From the NCBI GenBank assembly GCA_963383645.1, contig OY726560.1:24654300-24718299 (forward strand): a stretch of DNA of 64,000 nt, read 5' to 3'. Both the position numbers and the translations under genes were made by a program. The DNA comes from Muscardinus avellanarius. Taxonomy: Eukaryota > Chordata > Mammalia > Rodentia > Gliridae. A model generated the notes under the pieces. That model ran no database searches, was not told the origin of the DNA, and saw only the letters and a list, made by a program, of their open reading frames with translations. Position 1 is the first letter of the stretch. Each line of letters begins with the position of its first letter. This document shows positions 22,104 through 33,070 of this stretch, one piece after another.

Positions 22104-22442
22104 TGTTAGTCCGTTCATGCTCCTATAACAAAATACTGTAAACTTTGTGGCTTATAAACAGCATGGATTTATTTCTCACAGTTCTGGAAACTGGAGAGTC
22201 TAAAATCAAAGTGCCTATAGGTCTGATGTCTAATGAGTTCTTGTTTCCTGGTTTCTAGGTGGTGACTTCTAGCTGTACCCTCACATGGTAGAAGCTTTTT
22301 AAATCCCATTTGCAAGAGCTCTGACCTCTTCACCTAATCACCTCCCAAGACGCCCACTTCCTTATACAATCACACTTGTGATTAGGCTTCAATATCTGAA
22401 TTTAGAAGCTGGTGGTAAGACACAAACATTCAAACCATAGCA
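22104..22442 (-). mobile_element. ERVL-MaLR LTR (MST/MLT1-like)
   Basis: TGTTAGTCCGTTCATGCTCC, GTGGCTTATAAACAGCATGG, TTCTCACAGTTCTGGAAACT and CATTCAAACCATAGCA are the reverse complement of the MaLR LTR plan. Confidence 0.85.
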
Positions 22443-22930
22443 AGTATTATCTTCGTCTAAAAATGTTAGTAAAAGAGCAATCAGTAAGTTGTATACCATA
22501 GTTTATAGAAACTCTGATGAGTGTGAGCTGTCCTTCATAAAATGACTATAAATCCTTTTACAGACATTGCAATCCAAAGAATCAAAGTCTAGCTTAGCCC
22601 AGACAGATGCAGCATCTCTAAATTTAGCAGACTCTGAAACAGGACACTTCTTTGAGATGCTTGTCCATCCTCCTCTAACACTGGCCTCTTCCGTGTACAT
22701 ACACAGAGTGGAGCACGCGTTCCTTTCTCTATACCTCTGGATTCGAAGCTGCAAATACCCTTACCACCTATGAGAACGGGTGACACATAGAAGATGCTCA
22801 AAAACTGGCTTCACTAGTGGATTTGACCACTGTCCCCTGATGATTTCAGAACCCAGGCAACCAGAGTCAAAAACTCAACTTCAGGCTCTGGACAGAACAG
22901 ATATATGAGCCTGGCATCTCTGGGCCTATT
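22443..22930. other. Unique DNA
   Basis: Overlapping short frames on both strands (22503-22801) look like chance; no gene or repeat recognised. Confidence 0.4.
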
Positions 22931-23152
22931 TGTTTTTTTTATTTTGTACTGGGGATTGAATTCTGAGGCCTTCTACCTCTGAGCTACTATATTTTATTTT
23001 TATCCCCAACCATATTTTATTTTTATTTTAAAACAAGATCTTCCTAGACTAATGAGAATTTTACCACTTGCTGAGGCTGTCCTTAAACCTGCGATCTCCT
23101 GTCTCCGCCACCCAAGTACTGGGATTACAGGAATATACCACCAGGCCTGGCT
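22931..23152 (-). mobile_element. B1-dID SINE, old, with A/T insert
   Basis: dID complement (GTACTGGGGATTGAATTCTG), an expanded ATATTTTATTTTTAT linker, then B1 to CACCAGGCCTGGCT. Confidence 0.82.
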
Positions 23153-23182
23153 GTTTAGATAACAATACAAACTCTGAGGTTG

Positions 23183-23475
23183 GGCTGGGCGTGGTGGAGC
23201 ACACTTGTAATCCCAGCATTCTGGAGGCCCTGAGGATCATGGTTCGTGGACAGCCTCAGCTTCTTAGTGATGCCCTTTGCAACTCAGTGAGACCCTTTTT
23301 CAAGAACAAAAAAGACTAAAAAATAGAGCAGAGTATGTAGCTCGGAGGTAGAATGCCCCTGGGTTCCATTCCGAGTACCACAAATAAAATAAAATAGACT
23401 AAAAAATAGGGCAAGGGGTATAGCTTGGAGGTAGAATGCCCCTGGGTTCCATCCCCAGTACCACAAAAAAACAAA
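23183..23475 (+). mobile_element. B1-dID SINE with a duplicated right half
   Basis: After one B1 half there are two consecutive right halves, each starting GACTAAAAAATAG and ending at CCCC/CGAGTACCACAAA (about 23315-23384 and 23397-23467). Confidence 0.88.
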
Positions 23476-24425
23476 AAACCTCTGAGGCTAAGGGGGCTGC
23501 TGGACAAAGGGAAGGTGGCACAGACAAGCAGAGAAGATGCGCTGACCATCTGGAAAGAGACAAATGACACAAAATCACAGAGCCAACACTGAGGCGAGAG
23601 CCCTTGAAACCCTAAGCAAAAACCACGTTGCTGGTGACATTTACTGCCTTGGGTGCTTATTTCCAGTTCCCAGTTTCTGGCCTTTGTGCGCCCAAACTTC
23701 TCTCCCTTCCCTAGGATGCTGGAGATACTCTTGTGTGCTTCCAGTAGAATCATCCCTTTGTTTATGTCACTTTGAACTGGTTTCGGTCTGTACAATCAAA
23801 ATAATCCCAGAGACAGGAATTTGCCAAGATGTTCAAAGAAAAGACGAATCTCTTGGAAAGAATTTCAAAGCTTGAAGCACTTAGTAACTTTCAACTGAAA
23901 TATCATGGTGACTTGAGTGCCCACAACTGATTTACGTAACGAGGCAAGTGTTTACTTAGATTCATCTCCCAAGAATTATCTCTGCCTTTTTAAAGAGTTC
24001 AGAAAGATTTTACAGATTTTCCAAAGAGATTTTCCTCCCCCGTGCCTAAACTATCTGTGTACTAAAGGTGAATTTGGGGGGGGGGAGGTTCTTACCAACA
24101 TAAAGAGCAATATTTAGAACCTCTCGTTAATTTAGATAACTCAAGATTTTTTTCAGGAAGCTGAATAATGGTTCTTAAAATATATGTGATTTTTAATGAG
24201 AGCAGTGACTCTCTGGGTTATTTCTCTGTAATCCACCAGAATTTGCAATAATTTAGTCCTCTTCTTCCCTTTCCGGCCTGGGACAATAAGCCGATTGTCT
24301 ATGTGGTGGTGACTTGGCATACTTTTGAAATCTTGATTTTCTTCCCCAAATTTGCTCCATCTGCAGCCGTTCACATTTTGGCTGATGGTAAGTGTTTCTG
24401 TCCAAAGCCTTACAGACATCTTTAG
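23476..24425. other. Unique DNA
   Basis: No repeat recognised. The frames at 23564-23875 (plus), 24153-24491 (minus) and 24352-24653 (plus) overlap one another or repeats and show no known domain. A G run lies near 24079. Confidence 0.4.
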
Positions 24426-24525
24426 CTTTTTACCCTGTTGGACCATGTCCCTAAAAAAGATCTGTCGAAGTCCCAACCTCGAGAACCTCAAGATGGTCCT
24501 TGGTTTACTATGGAGCTATGTCTTG
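24426..24525 (+). mobile_element. MaLR LTR 5' fragment
   Basis: TGTTGGACCATGTCCCTAAA, AGATCTGTCGAAGTCCCAAC and GGTCCTTGGTTTACTATGG match the first ~100 bases of MLT1/MST-type LTRs. Confidence 0.45.
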
Positions 24526-24753
24526 ATAACCGCTTGGCAAGTTGGACACATCAACAAGTACATTCAACACAGCTGACCTACGGAACCTCATCACTTAGCA
24601 ACACGGCACACAGCAGAATGAGCCACTCACCCTCCTGTTGCATGGCCCACTGAGAACTCCAGCTCGCTGCCTCTGCCCAACACAAGAGGGTGTGGTGCCA
24701 CAGATCACTAACCCCGGAAGAGACCAAAATTCAAAATTCAAAGTACAGTTGCT

Positions 24754-24943
24754 GGCTGGGTGTGGTGGTACATGCCTGTCCCCAGTACTTGGCAGGCTGA
24801 AACAGGAGGATCGCAGGTTCAAGGCCAGCCTCAGCAACTTAGCAAGACTCTGTTTTGAAGTAAGCAATAACAAGGGCTGGGGGTTGGAAGGTGTAGCTCA
24901 TAGGTAGAATGCCCCTGGGTTCAATTCCCAATACAAAAAAATA
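24754..24943 (+). mobile_element. B1-dID SINE, older type
   Basis: CTGGGTGTGGTGGTACATGC start; flanked by AAGTACAGTTGCT on both sides. Confidence 0.9.
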
Positions 24944-25059
24944 AGTACAGTTGCTACTGAATGCTTATAACTTTGCACCTCCATAAAGTAAAAAAAAAAA
25001 TTGTAATTTGAAACATCGTCAGTCAGAAACCACTTGTGTTTGAAATTAAGGTCATTGTA

Positions 25060-25542
25060 GGTATAATTAGTTGAGAGAGGGTAATATTGCAGTGTGCGTA
25101 CCCTTAATATTCTTATAAAGACTGGTGTCTTTTTTTTTTTTCGGGTCTGGGGATCGAACTCAGGGGCATTCAACCTCTGAACTATACCCCCTGCCCTATT
25201 TTTAAATTCTTTATTTTGAAACAGGGTTGGTCTCACTGAGTTGCAGAAGGCCTCACTAAGTAGCTGAGGCTGTCCGCAAACCACTATCCTCCAGTCTCAG
25301 CCTCCCGAATGCTGGGATTACAAGTGTGTGCCACCACACCTGGCTTGACTGGTGTCTTTATAAAAAGAGAAGAGTAGGAAGAGGAGAGGCAGGGCTGCCC
25401 CCTTGGAGCTCAAGGGGAACACAACCCTTCCAACTCCTTGACTGTAGACTCCTAGCCTCCAAGGGTGAGGTAGTAGGCTGTGTTGTCTTGAAGCATTCAC
25501 TTGGTAGTAGTGTTTTATTCCTGCTCTAGTTAACTAACGCAA
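25060..25542 (+). mobile_element. MaLR LTR remnant, interrupted
   Basis: ATATTCTTATAAAGACTGGT, GTGTCTTTATAAAAAGAGAA and TAGTTAACTAACGC match the middle and end of a MaLR LTR; split by the SINE at 25130. Confidence 0.45.
25130..25343 (-). mobile_element. B1-dID SINE, older type
   Basis: Flanked by GACTGGTGTCTTT (25117-25129 and 25344 on); full dID and B1 complements with an extra GGTTG inside the B1 3' part. Confidence 0.92.
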
Positions 25543-25827
25543 CCTTCCGTCCAGCTGGTGAGCAAAACTTGCAGCTCTACCTCCAGCTCCCCGCCAGCCT
25601 GCGATGGCCTCCCAACCTGTATCCCCACAGCATCCTCTTCTGCCCCAGCCAGAATCTGCTCCTGCCGTGAGCCCAGGAGATACTTCAGCTCCTAAGTCAG
25701 AAATGTCACCTCTGCTCTCTCTGCAGCGTGCTCCATGCTGAGTGAAATCAGAATCCTCACTGTATCCCATGATGTCCTTCCTCCCTTCCCAAAGCCACCA
25801 CTCCATCCTGTGGCTCTCCTTAGGTCT

Positions 25828-26010
25828 GTTTTCTTTTGTTTTGTTTTGTGGCATTGGGGATCAAACCCAGAGGCATTGTACCTCCTAGTTATACCCCTAG
25901 CCCAACTTTATTTCTTATTTGGTAACAGGGTCTTGCTAAATTGACCCTACAGTCCTCCTGTTTCAGCCTCCCAAGTACTGGGATTACAGCATGAGCCACC
26001 ACGCCCAGTG
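25828..26010 (-). mobile_element. B1-dID SINE, old, internally deleted
   Basis: (TTTTG)n tail, GGCATTGGGGATCAAACCCA dID complement, B1 with an internal deletion around TAAATTGACCC. Confidence 0.85.
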
Positions 26011-26039
26011 TCTCCTTCTGTCTACAGTTAACTGAGATG

Positions 26040-26125
26040 CTCATTCTTTCCATCTCTCTCCCTCTCCCACTCCCTCACCCTCTCCCTCTCCCTCTCCCTC
26101 CCCCCCTCTCTCCCTCTGTGTCTCC
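26040..26125. repeat. (CTCCCT)n pyrimidine repeat
   Basis: About 85 bases of CT-rich hexamer-like repeats. Confidence 0.9.
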
Positions 26126-26149
26126 CCCATTTGGCTGACCTTTCTACAG

Positions 26150-26530
26150 TCCATCTTGCAGGCCCTGCTCTCTTCATCCTCACAGTCCTTGCTCTGGCTC
26201 TTCCCTCTACCTGTGGTACCCTGACCCTAGATATCCACACATCTGGCCTTCTCAGCTTCTTCAGATTCCTGTTTGAATGTCATCCTCCTAGCGCAGCCCA
26301 CTCATATTCCCCTATTTCATATGACAAGCTCCTCCACACTCTTTATTGCTTTGACCCTGGCCTATTTATATCTTCCTCATAGCCCTAGATGCCTCTTTTT
26401 ACAATATAATTTACTGTTATACATGTTCATGGCTCATCTTGTCTCTCAAGTCCCATAGAATAGAAATTTTTCTTTGTTCTTCAAGAACCAGTACAGTGGC
26501 TGCTCAATTATCATCTGTTCAAAGTATGAC
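26150..26530 (+). repeat. L2 3' half
   Basis: CTTCAGATTCCTGTTTGAAT, GTCATCCTCCTAGCGCAG, TTATATCTTCCTCATAGCCC, then TGTCTCTCAAGTCCCATAGA and TACAGTGGCTGCTCAAT follow the L2 3' region in order. Confidence 0.7.
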
Positions 26531-26779
26531 CTAGTCAATACAACTTATGCAGTAGCTGCTCCATAAACAGCAGCCACAGGCCCACATCGCTCCGCACTGA
26601 CCTAGTAAAGGGTGATGGATTTGCTCACGACAGCCACCAAAAACTGGTTACGAGCCTCTCTTCCCAGATCCTTATTCTGTGATCACTCATTGGTTGTCTG
26701 GAATAAGCTACAAGGAGAATGACCTTAGAAAGCAGGGATTTTTTTTTCAGAGAGACTGACTCTTAAAATGTACCAACAT

Positions 26780-26961
26780 GCTGGGCATGGTGGCGCAAGC
26801 ACGCTTGTAATCCCTGCGCTTGGGAGGCAGAGAAGATGGAAGCCAGCCTTGCTAGCTTAAGAGACCCTGCTTCCAAATTAAAAAATATAAAATAGGTCTG
26901 GGAGTGTAGCCCGGAGGTAGAAGGTTTTCCAGGAACCCCAGTATCACCAAAAAAAAAAAAG
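26780..26961 (+). mobile_element. B1-dID SINE, younger type
   Basis: Flanked by GTACCAACAT / GTACCAATAT; B1 half lacks about 20 bases after GGCAGAGAAG. Confidence 0.9.
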
Positions 26962-27373
26962 TACCAATATACCATCCTGACCTACCACTGTGAAAATGTT
27001 ACCAAATATCTAAGTTTTAACTGTGCAGCCAATGACTAAATCAGAAAGGAGTTCACTTGGCCTCTTTTACTCTTTTAGAAGCTAAAATGCTCACTGAAAA
27101 TAAAGCCCGTGCTCTTGTCAGAGTTGGTGTGACAGCGCCGATCTGTTATAATCACTGTTGAGAAAATCACTGATGAGTATTATCATGATCAAACAATGTG
27201 CTGTGATCTACCATTGAGTCTATATGGATGCTACCAAGAATTGTGGGTAGGTTTTCCTTTGAAATAATCCCTCTAACTCCATTACTAAAATTAATGGTAG
27301 CCATTGGAATGAGACTTCAGTTTAATTGAACAAGTGCTGACAAGGCTCAAGCACTGTGATAAGAAATAATGAG
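26962..27373. other. Unique DNA
   Basis: No gene or repeat recognised. Confidence 0.4.
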
Positions 27374-27577
27374 GAGCCGAGTGTGGTGGCGCACGCTTGT
27401 AATCCCTGCGCTTGGGAGGCTGAGACAGGAGGATCACACAGGTTCGAAGCCAGCCTCAGCTACTGAGTGAGACCCTGTTTCCAAATAAAATATAAAATTG
27501 GTCTGGGAGTATATCCCAGAGGTAAAAAGCCCCTGGGTTCCACCCCTGGTACCACCAAAAAATAAAATAAAATAAAA
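27374..27577 (+). mobile_element. B1-dID SINE, younger type
   Basis: GAGCCGAGTGTGGTGGCGCA start; GTCTGGGAGTATATCCCAGA right half; (AAAAT)n tail; AATGAG flanks. Confidence 0.9.
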
Positions 27578-27782
27578 AGAATGAGGAAAAATTAAAACAA
27601 TAAGGCCTGGCCCCCACCCTGAAGCTGCTCACAGTTTAGGTGGAGTGACAACAGTAATATTCAGTGCCAGGAACTAAGCTGATCTATATAGAGAAGACAT
27701 GTAAATTCAAGATACTGAGACATGCAAATACTCAAGATGATTTGTTTTATGATTTATTTTGCAGACTTTTTGCCCCCCTCCC

Positions 27783-27893
27783 TTTTTTTTTTTTTTTTTT
27801 TTGCGGTACTGGGGATAGAGCCCAGGGGCATTCTACTTCTGAGATATACCCCCAGTGCTATTTTTTATTCTTTATTTTGAAACAAGGTCTCTA
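27783..27893 (-). mobile_element. 5'-truncated SINE (right half and linker only)
   Basis: T tract and dID complement (GCGGTACTGGGGATAGAGCC...), stopping in the linker at GAAACAAGGTCTCTAG. Confidence 0.87.
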
Positions 27894-28139
27894 GATGATC
27901 CCCATGATATAGAAAACCAGAAGATGCCAATTAAGATATAATGCAAATGGTCATCCGATCCTGTGTTCTGCCCATCCCAAAAAGTGTCAAGCTGCTATTC
28001 ATATCTTCTGGGTGGTAAGGTAAAGTAGGAGAAAGCCCAGAAGTAGAATGTCTTCTCCATTTTGGACAGCAAAAAGCAAAAAGTCAGAGGATGGATCTTC
28101 ATGACCCGGGCTCTATGTTCCAATAATAGACCAAAGAAA

Positions 28140-28317
28140 GCCAGGCATGGTAGCACATGCCTATAAACCCAATACTTGGGAGGCTGGGACAGGAGGATTA
28201 CAGGTTCAAAGCTAGACTCAGCAATTTAATGAGATGCTTATTCAAAATAAAAATTTCTGAGAATATAGCTTACTTGTAGAATGCTCCTGAGTTCAATTCC
28301 TATTACTAAAACAAAAA
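28140..28317 (+). mobile_element. B1-dID SINE, old
   Basis: Flanked by AGACCAAAGAA on both sides; diverged right half (GAGAATATAGCTTACTTGTA). Confidence 0.88.
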
Positions 28318-29095
28318 CAGACCAAAGAAGCAAGCATCATCCAACCAGAAAATTCCTGGAAATTCCAGGCTGACACAGGACTCAGAATTAAGGTGTTCCA
28401 GTTTGATACCATACTGTTCTTCACTTCCTTTAGTATTTGCCTAGTTTCTCTTTTACTTCAGAAAATAAAAGCCTTTAGATGCTAAGGAACTGTGCGGGAA
28501 GACATTAAGACTGAACAGGCATAGGCCAGCAGGTGGCGCCAAACGCAAGAGCACTCTGGGATTCCAGCCTGGTCATTAGTTTTGCAACAACATAGCCCCT
28601 TATTTTATGCAATTTTATACCAATCCAAACTCCACCTACTGTGGGAATTTGGAACATATAATAGATACATGCTTTGTGATTATTTTTCTTGCCTGGTCTC
28701 TTTCACACTTCCCTGATCACACCTCTATAAGAAATATATTCATAATCCCCCGCACTGTGACCCCAGCCTCAGAAGTAGCACTTCACAAGGACTGGCCAGC
28801 ATCCTCAGCTCTAGGCCCTCAAATTGTTGGGCCATGTTTCTAGCTTTATTTAACAACCCTGCCTGAGGATGGAACTAATAAGATGACACAGCTGATAACT
28901 CGCCTTTTAAGTCACATTTGAAAACAGAGAACCTTCTCTGAGATTCTACACCTTCCACAATCTTCGGTGTTGCTAATGTGATGTATTCAAAAAGCAAATA
29001 GCATCAATTCTGGTTCCTACTATGGATCTCCATTATCTACAGGATGGAGCTGGTCCCATCCCAACAATAACATTCTCCCCCCACACCCTGGACCA
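28318..29095. other. Unique DNA containing a CTCF-type motif
   Basis: No gene or repeat recognised; see the motif at 28526. Confidence 0.4.
28526..28540 (+). promoter_or_regulatory. CTCF-type binding motif
   Basis: CCAGCAGGTGGCGCC fits every position of the CTCF core CCASYAGRKGGCRS, and is not inside any recognised repeat. Binding is inferred from the motif only. Confidence 0.65.
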
Positions 29096-29102
29096 ACACA
29101 CA

Positions 29103-29155
<53 letters not shown>
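29096..29155. repeat. (CA)n microsatellite
   Basis: About 28 CA units with one early AAAC interruption. Confidence 0.97.
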
Positions 29156-29157
<2 letters not shown>

Positions 29158-29659
29158 AGCCCATCCTTGGAGCCTTCTTTCCTGCAGCCAGCTGTTTCAA
29201 TCTCACCACTGCTGTACTTTAGCCCTCCTTCAGCTACATTATCCCATCTCCAGCCTGGTAAGCTGAGGTGTAATGAAAGCCAAGGGCTGCATCCTGAGTC
29301 AGTGAGAGAGCAGTGATTAATCTTTTACCAGAACAGAACAACTGATCTTGCAGAACTTTCTCATATCATTTTCATAGTTCCAGAATACGTCATTCTGCAT
29401 TATGAAAGCAATTTCTTCTAGCCCTTTGCTGTCCAGTGGACTGTGACTTGTCTAAGTCAGTATCAGATAATGCAATGCGGAGAGTCAGGCAGTCCCCCAA
29501 ATAGGTTTCTCTAGTTCACACTGTGCAATTGCAGAGATTAGTCTAAAATGCAAAATGCAAAAGTAATTAGTTCTTTGAAGCTAGATTTAATTCCATGCTT
29601 TACATACATTTTTATTTGCAGAAATCACACCAACCTCCCTATATTATTTAAGAAAAGTG
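29156..29659. other. Unique DNA
   Basis: No gene or repeat recognised; includes the adjacent near-repeat AAAATGCAAAATGCAAAAG near 29545. Confidence 0.4.
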
Positions 29660-29819
29660 GTATTTATTTACTTATTTGGCACTGGGATTGAACCCAGAAG
29701 CACTGTACTTTGAAACAGGGCATCAACTAAGGTGCTGAATCTAGCTGCAAACCTGCAATCCTCCTACCTCAGCCTCCCAAGTACTGGTATTAGAGGCATG
29801 TAATACCACCCACCTAGCT
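29660..29819 (-). mobile_element. B1-dID SINE, old, internally deleted
   Basis: GGCACTGGGATTGAACCCAG dID complement, then TTTGAAACAGGG and B1 to ACCACCCACCTAGCTT. Confidence 0.82.
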
Positions 29820-29847
29820 TCATCCATCAATTTAAACCATAATCAGC

Positions 29848-29960
29848 GCTGGCTTAGGAGACCCTGTTTCCAAATAAAAATATAAAATAGGTCTGGGAGT
29901 GTAGCCCGGAGGTTGAAGGGCTTCCAGGAACCCCAGTACCACCAAAAAATAAATAAATAA
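29848..29960 (+). mobile_element. 5'-truncated B1-dID SINE, younger type
   Basis: Begins mid-B1 at CGCTGGCTTAGGAGACC yet is flanked by AACCATAATCAG / AAGCATAATCAG, so it inserted already truncated. Confidence 0.9.
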
Positions 29961-30349
29961 AGCATAATCAGTTTTTCCTTCTGAGCTTCAAGTATAAATT
30001 GGGGGGGGGGAGTATAGCAATGTCGAATAAAAAGGCAGAGGATTTTGTCAGGTTATTGATGTATAATTTATACACAATAAAACTCATTTTCAGTGAGCAG
30101 TTCTATGAAATTTGGCAACATACACAGTTTTGTAGCCATCATCATAATCAAGATAAAGAACACTTCCAACACTGAAAAATGTCCCTTGTGCCTTTTTATA
30201 ATCAACCCCCTACCCTTCCTCTCCGCCGGGAGCAGCCACTAATCTATTTCTCTGTCCTTGTGGTTTTCCTCTTTGTTATATAAATGAAATCATGAACTCA
30301 TGTAGTTTGTAGCTTTTGATTCTGGCTTCTTTCCCTTTGCACAATTCTT

Positions 30350-30472
30350 TACTTTTTTAATTTATATTTTGAAACAGGGTGGCTAAGTTGCTGAGACTGT
30401 CCTTGAACCTGTGATTCCTGCCTCAGCATACCAAGTATTGGAATTACAGGCATGCACCACCATACCCATCTT
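30350..30472 (-). mobile_element. B1 half of a SINE inside old L1
   Basis: TTTTGAAACAGGGTGGCTAA to CATGCACCACCATACCCATC; the dID half is missing. Confidence 0.8.
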
Positions 30473-30509
30473 TTGAGATTCATCCATGTCCTTACCGGTA
30501 TCAGTAATT

Positions 30510-30718
30510 CTTTTTTTTTTTTTTTTCGGTACTGTGGATGGAACCCAGAGCATTGTACCTCCAAGCTACACCCCCAGCCCTAGTCATTTTATTTTTGAAA
30601 CAGAGTCTCATTGAATTCTGAAGGGCTTTACTAAGTAGCTGAGGCTGTCCGCAAACCTCGAACCTCTTCTCAGCCTCTCGAATGCTGGGGTTACAAGTGT
30701 GCATTACCACGCCCGGCC
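30510..30718 (-). mobile_element. B1-dID SINE, older type, inside old L1
   Basis: 18-T tract, CGGTACTGTGGATGGAACCC dID complement, B1 to ATTACCACGCCCGGCC. The old L1 resumes at about 30724. Confidence 0.9.
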
Positions 30719-31099
30719 TTAATTTATTCTTTTCTGTTGCTGAATCTTATTTCATTGCAAGGATATGACAGAGTTGTTTGTTCCTTGGTTTTAGTGACTA
30801 TGAATAAAGCTAATATAAACATGTACATACAAGTTTTTTGTGTGGACATGTGTCTGTATTCATCTTGGATATATACCTAGGGATGGTATTAACATGTTTT
30901 ATGGTAAGTGGGCATTTAGTTTACATGGAGCTCCAAAATTTTTTTTACAAAGCACCTGTCCTATTTTGCATTCCTACCACCAATGTATGAAAGCTCCAAT
31001 TATCCATGCCATCCTTTCCTTGGACAGAGCTTGTCAACACCCTTGGATTCTGAGCTCAACTGTGCCAATGCTTCATGGGTAGAAATAATAGTGTGCTGG

Positions 31100-31454
31100 T
31101 TCTGAGCCTGGGCGTTAGGAAACCTCCGCATTTCTACCTGCTGTATTGTGTCTCTTCCTTTACCAGAAAAAGAACAGCCCTGTTAATCTACCTACCCTGT
31201 ATCCCCCACTCCAGTCTCTGAAAGAAGGAGGCCGTCAAACCAAGATCTTCAGTACGAAGCCACATTACTTCCAGTGCCACAACTGAGAACTGAGATTCGA
31301 AAAATCCAGCCAACAGTCCTAAAGGATTATCGATTTAAGCTGGTGAGTTTTGGGATGGTGTGTTATTCCGGATTACTTAATTCATATTCTTGTTTGGACT
31401 ACTGTTACTTTGGCTCTCTATTATTCAGAACTAAACCAAATCCTAATTAATACA
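31100..31454 (+). mobile_element. MaLR/MLT1-like LTR remnant
   Basis: TTTAAGCTGGTGAGTTTTGG, GTGTTATTCCGGATTACTTA and AATTAATACAG end fit the 3' portion of old MaLR LTRs; the 5' part is unclear. Confidence 0.4.
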
Positions 31455-31589
31455 GGCACAAAGTGTCATAATACAAAGAATAAGCCCTTCTGAAACATGC
31501 AATCGAAACAGGAAAATAGGAGCCAAGTTAATTTAATTAGTAAAGTCATTGTTTTAAAACTGCTATAACAACTGGATATGTCTATGAAA

Positions 31590-31690
31590 TGAAATAAAAT
31601 TTGACCCCCTGATTCACTCATTAGACAAAAATTAATTTGAGCTAGATCATAGACCTATACATTAAATCCAGAAACATAAAGGTTATATTT
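31590..31690 (+). mobile_element. Old L1 ORF2 fragment
   Basis: ACAAAAATTAATTTGAGCTA, TCATAGACCTATACATTAAA resembles the L1 segment before the ORF2 C-terminus. Confidence 0.4.
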
Positions 31691-31769
31691 CTTTATCTAA
31701 TTATACTGAGTGCCACAATGGGCTGCTTTCATGAAAAAATAATTTGTATACTTGACTAAATACTGATAT

Positions 31770-31855
31770 GCCAGATGCTGAGAAAGAACTTTTACATATA
31801 GTATTTTATTTCATCCACCAAACAACCCCGAAACATAGGTAGAGGGAGCTATTTT
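31770..31855 (+). repeat. MIR-like remnant
   Basis: AACTTTTACATATAGTATTT then CATCCACCAAACAACCCCGA and GGTAGAGGGAGCTATTTT follow the MIR core order. Confidence 0.4.
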
Positions 31856-31997
31856 GACTAACACTCATTCCTTTTATTTTGGTAATGTTATCTGGGTTTT
31901 TCCTGAATGGCTTGGCCCCTCCCTCAGGCCTAAACCTTTTGGTTTGTCTGGGACTGGTCTCAGACTCTGGGTCTGGAGTCAGACAGGTTATCATTAG

Positions 31998-32105
31998 ATT
32001 GCTGAGAGCCTTGCTAAGTTGCTGAGGCTGGCTTTGAACCTGTGATTCTCCTGTTTCAGCCTCCTAAGTACTGGTATTACAAGAGTGCAACACCACGCCT
32101 GGCTT
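31998..32105 (-). mobile_element. SINE B1 half
   Basis: B1 complement from AGATTGCTGAGAGCC to CAACACCACGCCTGGCTT; part of a locally duplicated block (see 32404). Confidence 0.8.
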
Positions 32106-32130
32106 TCACTGATGCCTATTTCTGATTTCC

Positions 32131-32257
32131 TTTTTGTTTTTTTCAGTACTGGGGATGAAACCCAGGGGCATTCTACCTCTGAGCTACACTCCAGCTTTAT
32201 TTTTTATTCTTTATTTTGAAACAGGGTCTCACTGAGGTGCAAAGGACTTCACTACCA
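32131..32257 (-). mobile_element. 5'-truncated SINE
   Basis: CAGTACTGGGGATGAAACCC dID complement and linker, ending at GCAAAGGACTTCACT. Confidence 0.85.
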
Positions 32258-32403
32258 GATTCTCCCTGACAAAAACATGCAGGACTTGGGGAGAGAAAAT
32301 GGGGGTGAGGGAACGTTTATATGCTTAGATCATTAAAACAGCCTTCTAAACTATGAGGTAATTTTTGTTGTTGGTGGTGGTGGTGATGGTAGTAGTGGTG
32401 ATT

Positions 32404-32600
32404 CAGTACTGTGGATTGAACTCAGTGGCATTCTACCTCCAAGCTACACCCTCAGCCCAATTTTATTCCTTATTTAGAGATAGATTCTCATTAGATTGCT
32501 GAGAGCCTCACTAAGTTGTTGAGGCTGGCTTTGAACCTGTGATTCTCCTGTTTCAACCTCCCAAGTACTAGTATTATAAGAGTGCAACACCACACCTGGC
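32404..32600 (-). mobile_element. B1-dID SINE, old
   Basis: AGTACTGTGGATTGAACTCA to CAACACCACACCTGGCTT. Its B1 half plus right flank (GATGCCTATTTCTGACTTCC) is nearly identical to 31993-32135. Confidence 0.87.
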
Positions 32601-32627
32601 TTACACTGATGCCTATTTCTGACTTCC

Positions 32628-33044
32628 TTTTTTTTTCAGTACTGAGGATGAAACCTTTGAGCTATGCCCCAACTATATATATATTTTTTTTTTTTCAGGT
32701 CTGGGGATGGAACCCAGGGGCTTTTGACCTCCGAGCTACACCCCCTTCCCTATTTTTTATTCTTTATTTTGAAACCGGGTCTCACTGAGTTGCAGAGGGC
32801 CTCACTAAGCAGCAGAGGCTGTCCGCGGTCACAATCCTCCAGGTCTCAGCTTCCCGAATGCTGGGATTACAAGTGTGCACCACCACGCCCAGCTCCAACT
32901 TTATTTTTAATCTTTACTTTGAAACAGGGTCTCACTGAGTTGCAAAGGACCTCACTAAGTAGCTGAGGCTGTCTGCAAACTGCAATCCTCCTGTCTCAGC
33001 CTCCCAGATGCTGGGACTACAAGTGTGTATCACCACACCTGGCT
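32628..33044 (-). mobile_element. Outer SINE of a nested pair
   Basis: dID remnant 32634-32668 and B1 part 32894-33044, flanked by TTCTGACTTCC at about 32616 and 33045. Confidence 0.85.
32684..32893 (-). mobile_element. Inner SINE of a nested pair, older type
   Basis: Full-length copy from the T tract (CAGGTCTGGGGATGGAACCC) to CACCACGCCCAGCT; CCAACT occurs on both sides. The tail side carries ATATATAT. Confidence 0.88.
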
Positions 33045-33070
33045 TCTGACTTCCTTTTTTTTCTTCCTGA

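Larger units (their letters stand above)
30040..31080 (-). mobile_element. Old L1 (L1M type), interrupted by two SINEs
   Basis: Segments such as ATATAAATGAAATCATGAAC, GAGATTCATCCATGTCCTTA, ACTATGAATAAAGCTAATAT and GGATATATACCTAGGGATGG are the reverse complement of the old L1 3' region. Confidence 0.75.

Noticed and set aside
23316..23795. 159-codon minus frame
   Set aside because: Half of it is translated SINE (the recurring GDGTQGHSTS/GMEPRGI peptide), the rest has no recognisable motif.
24153..24491. 112-codon minus frame in unique DNA
   Set aside because: No recognised domain, overlapped by plus frames, partly over a MaLR LTR start.
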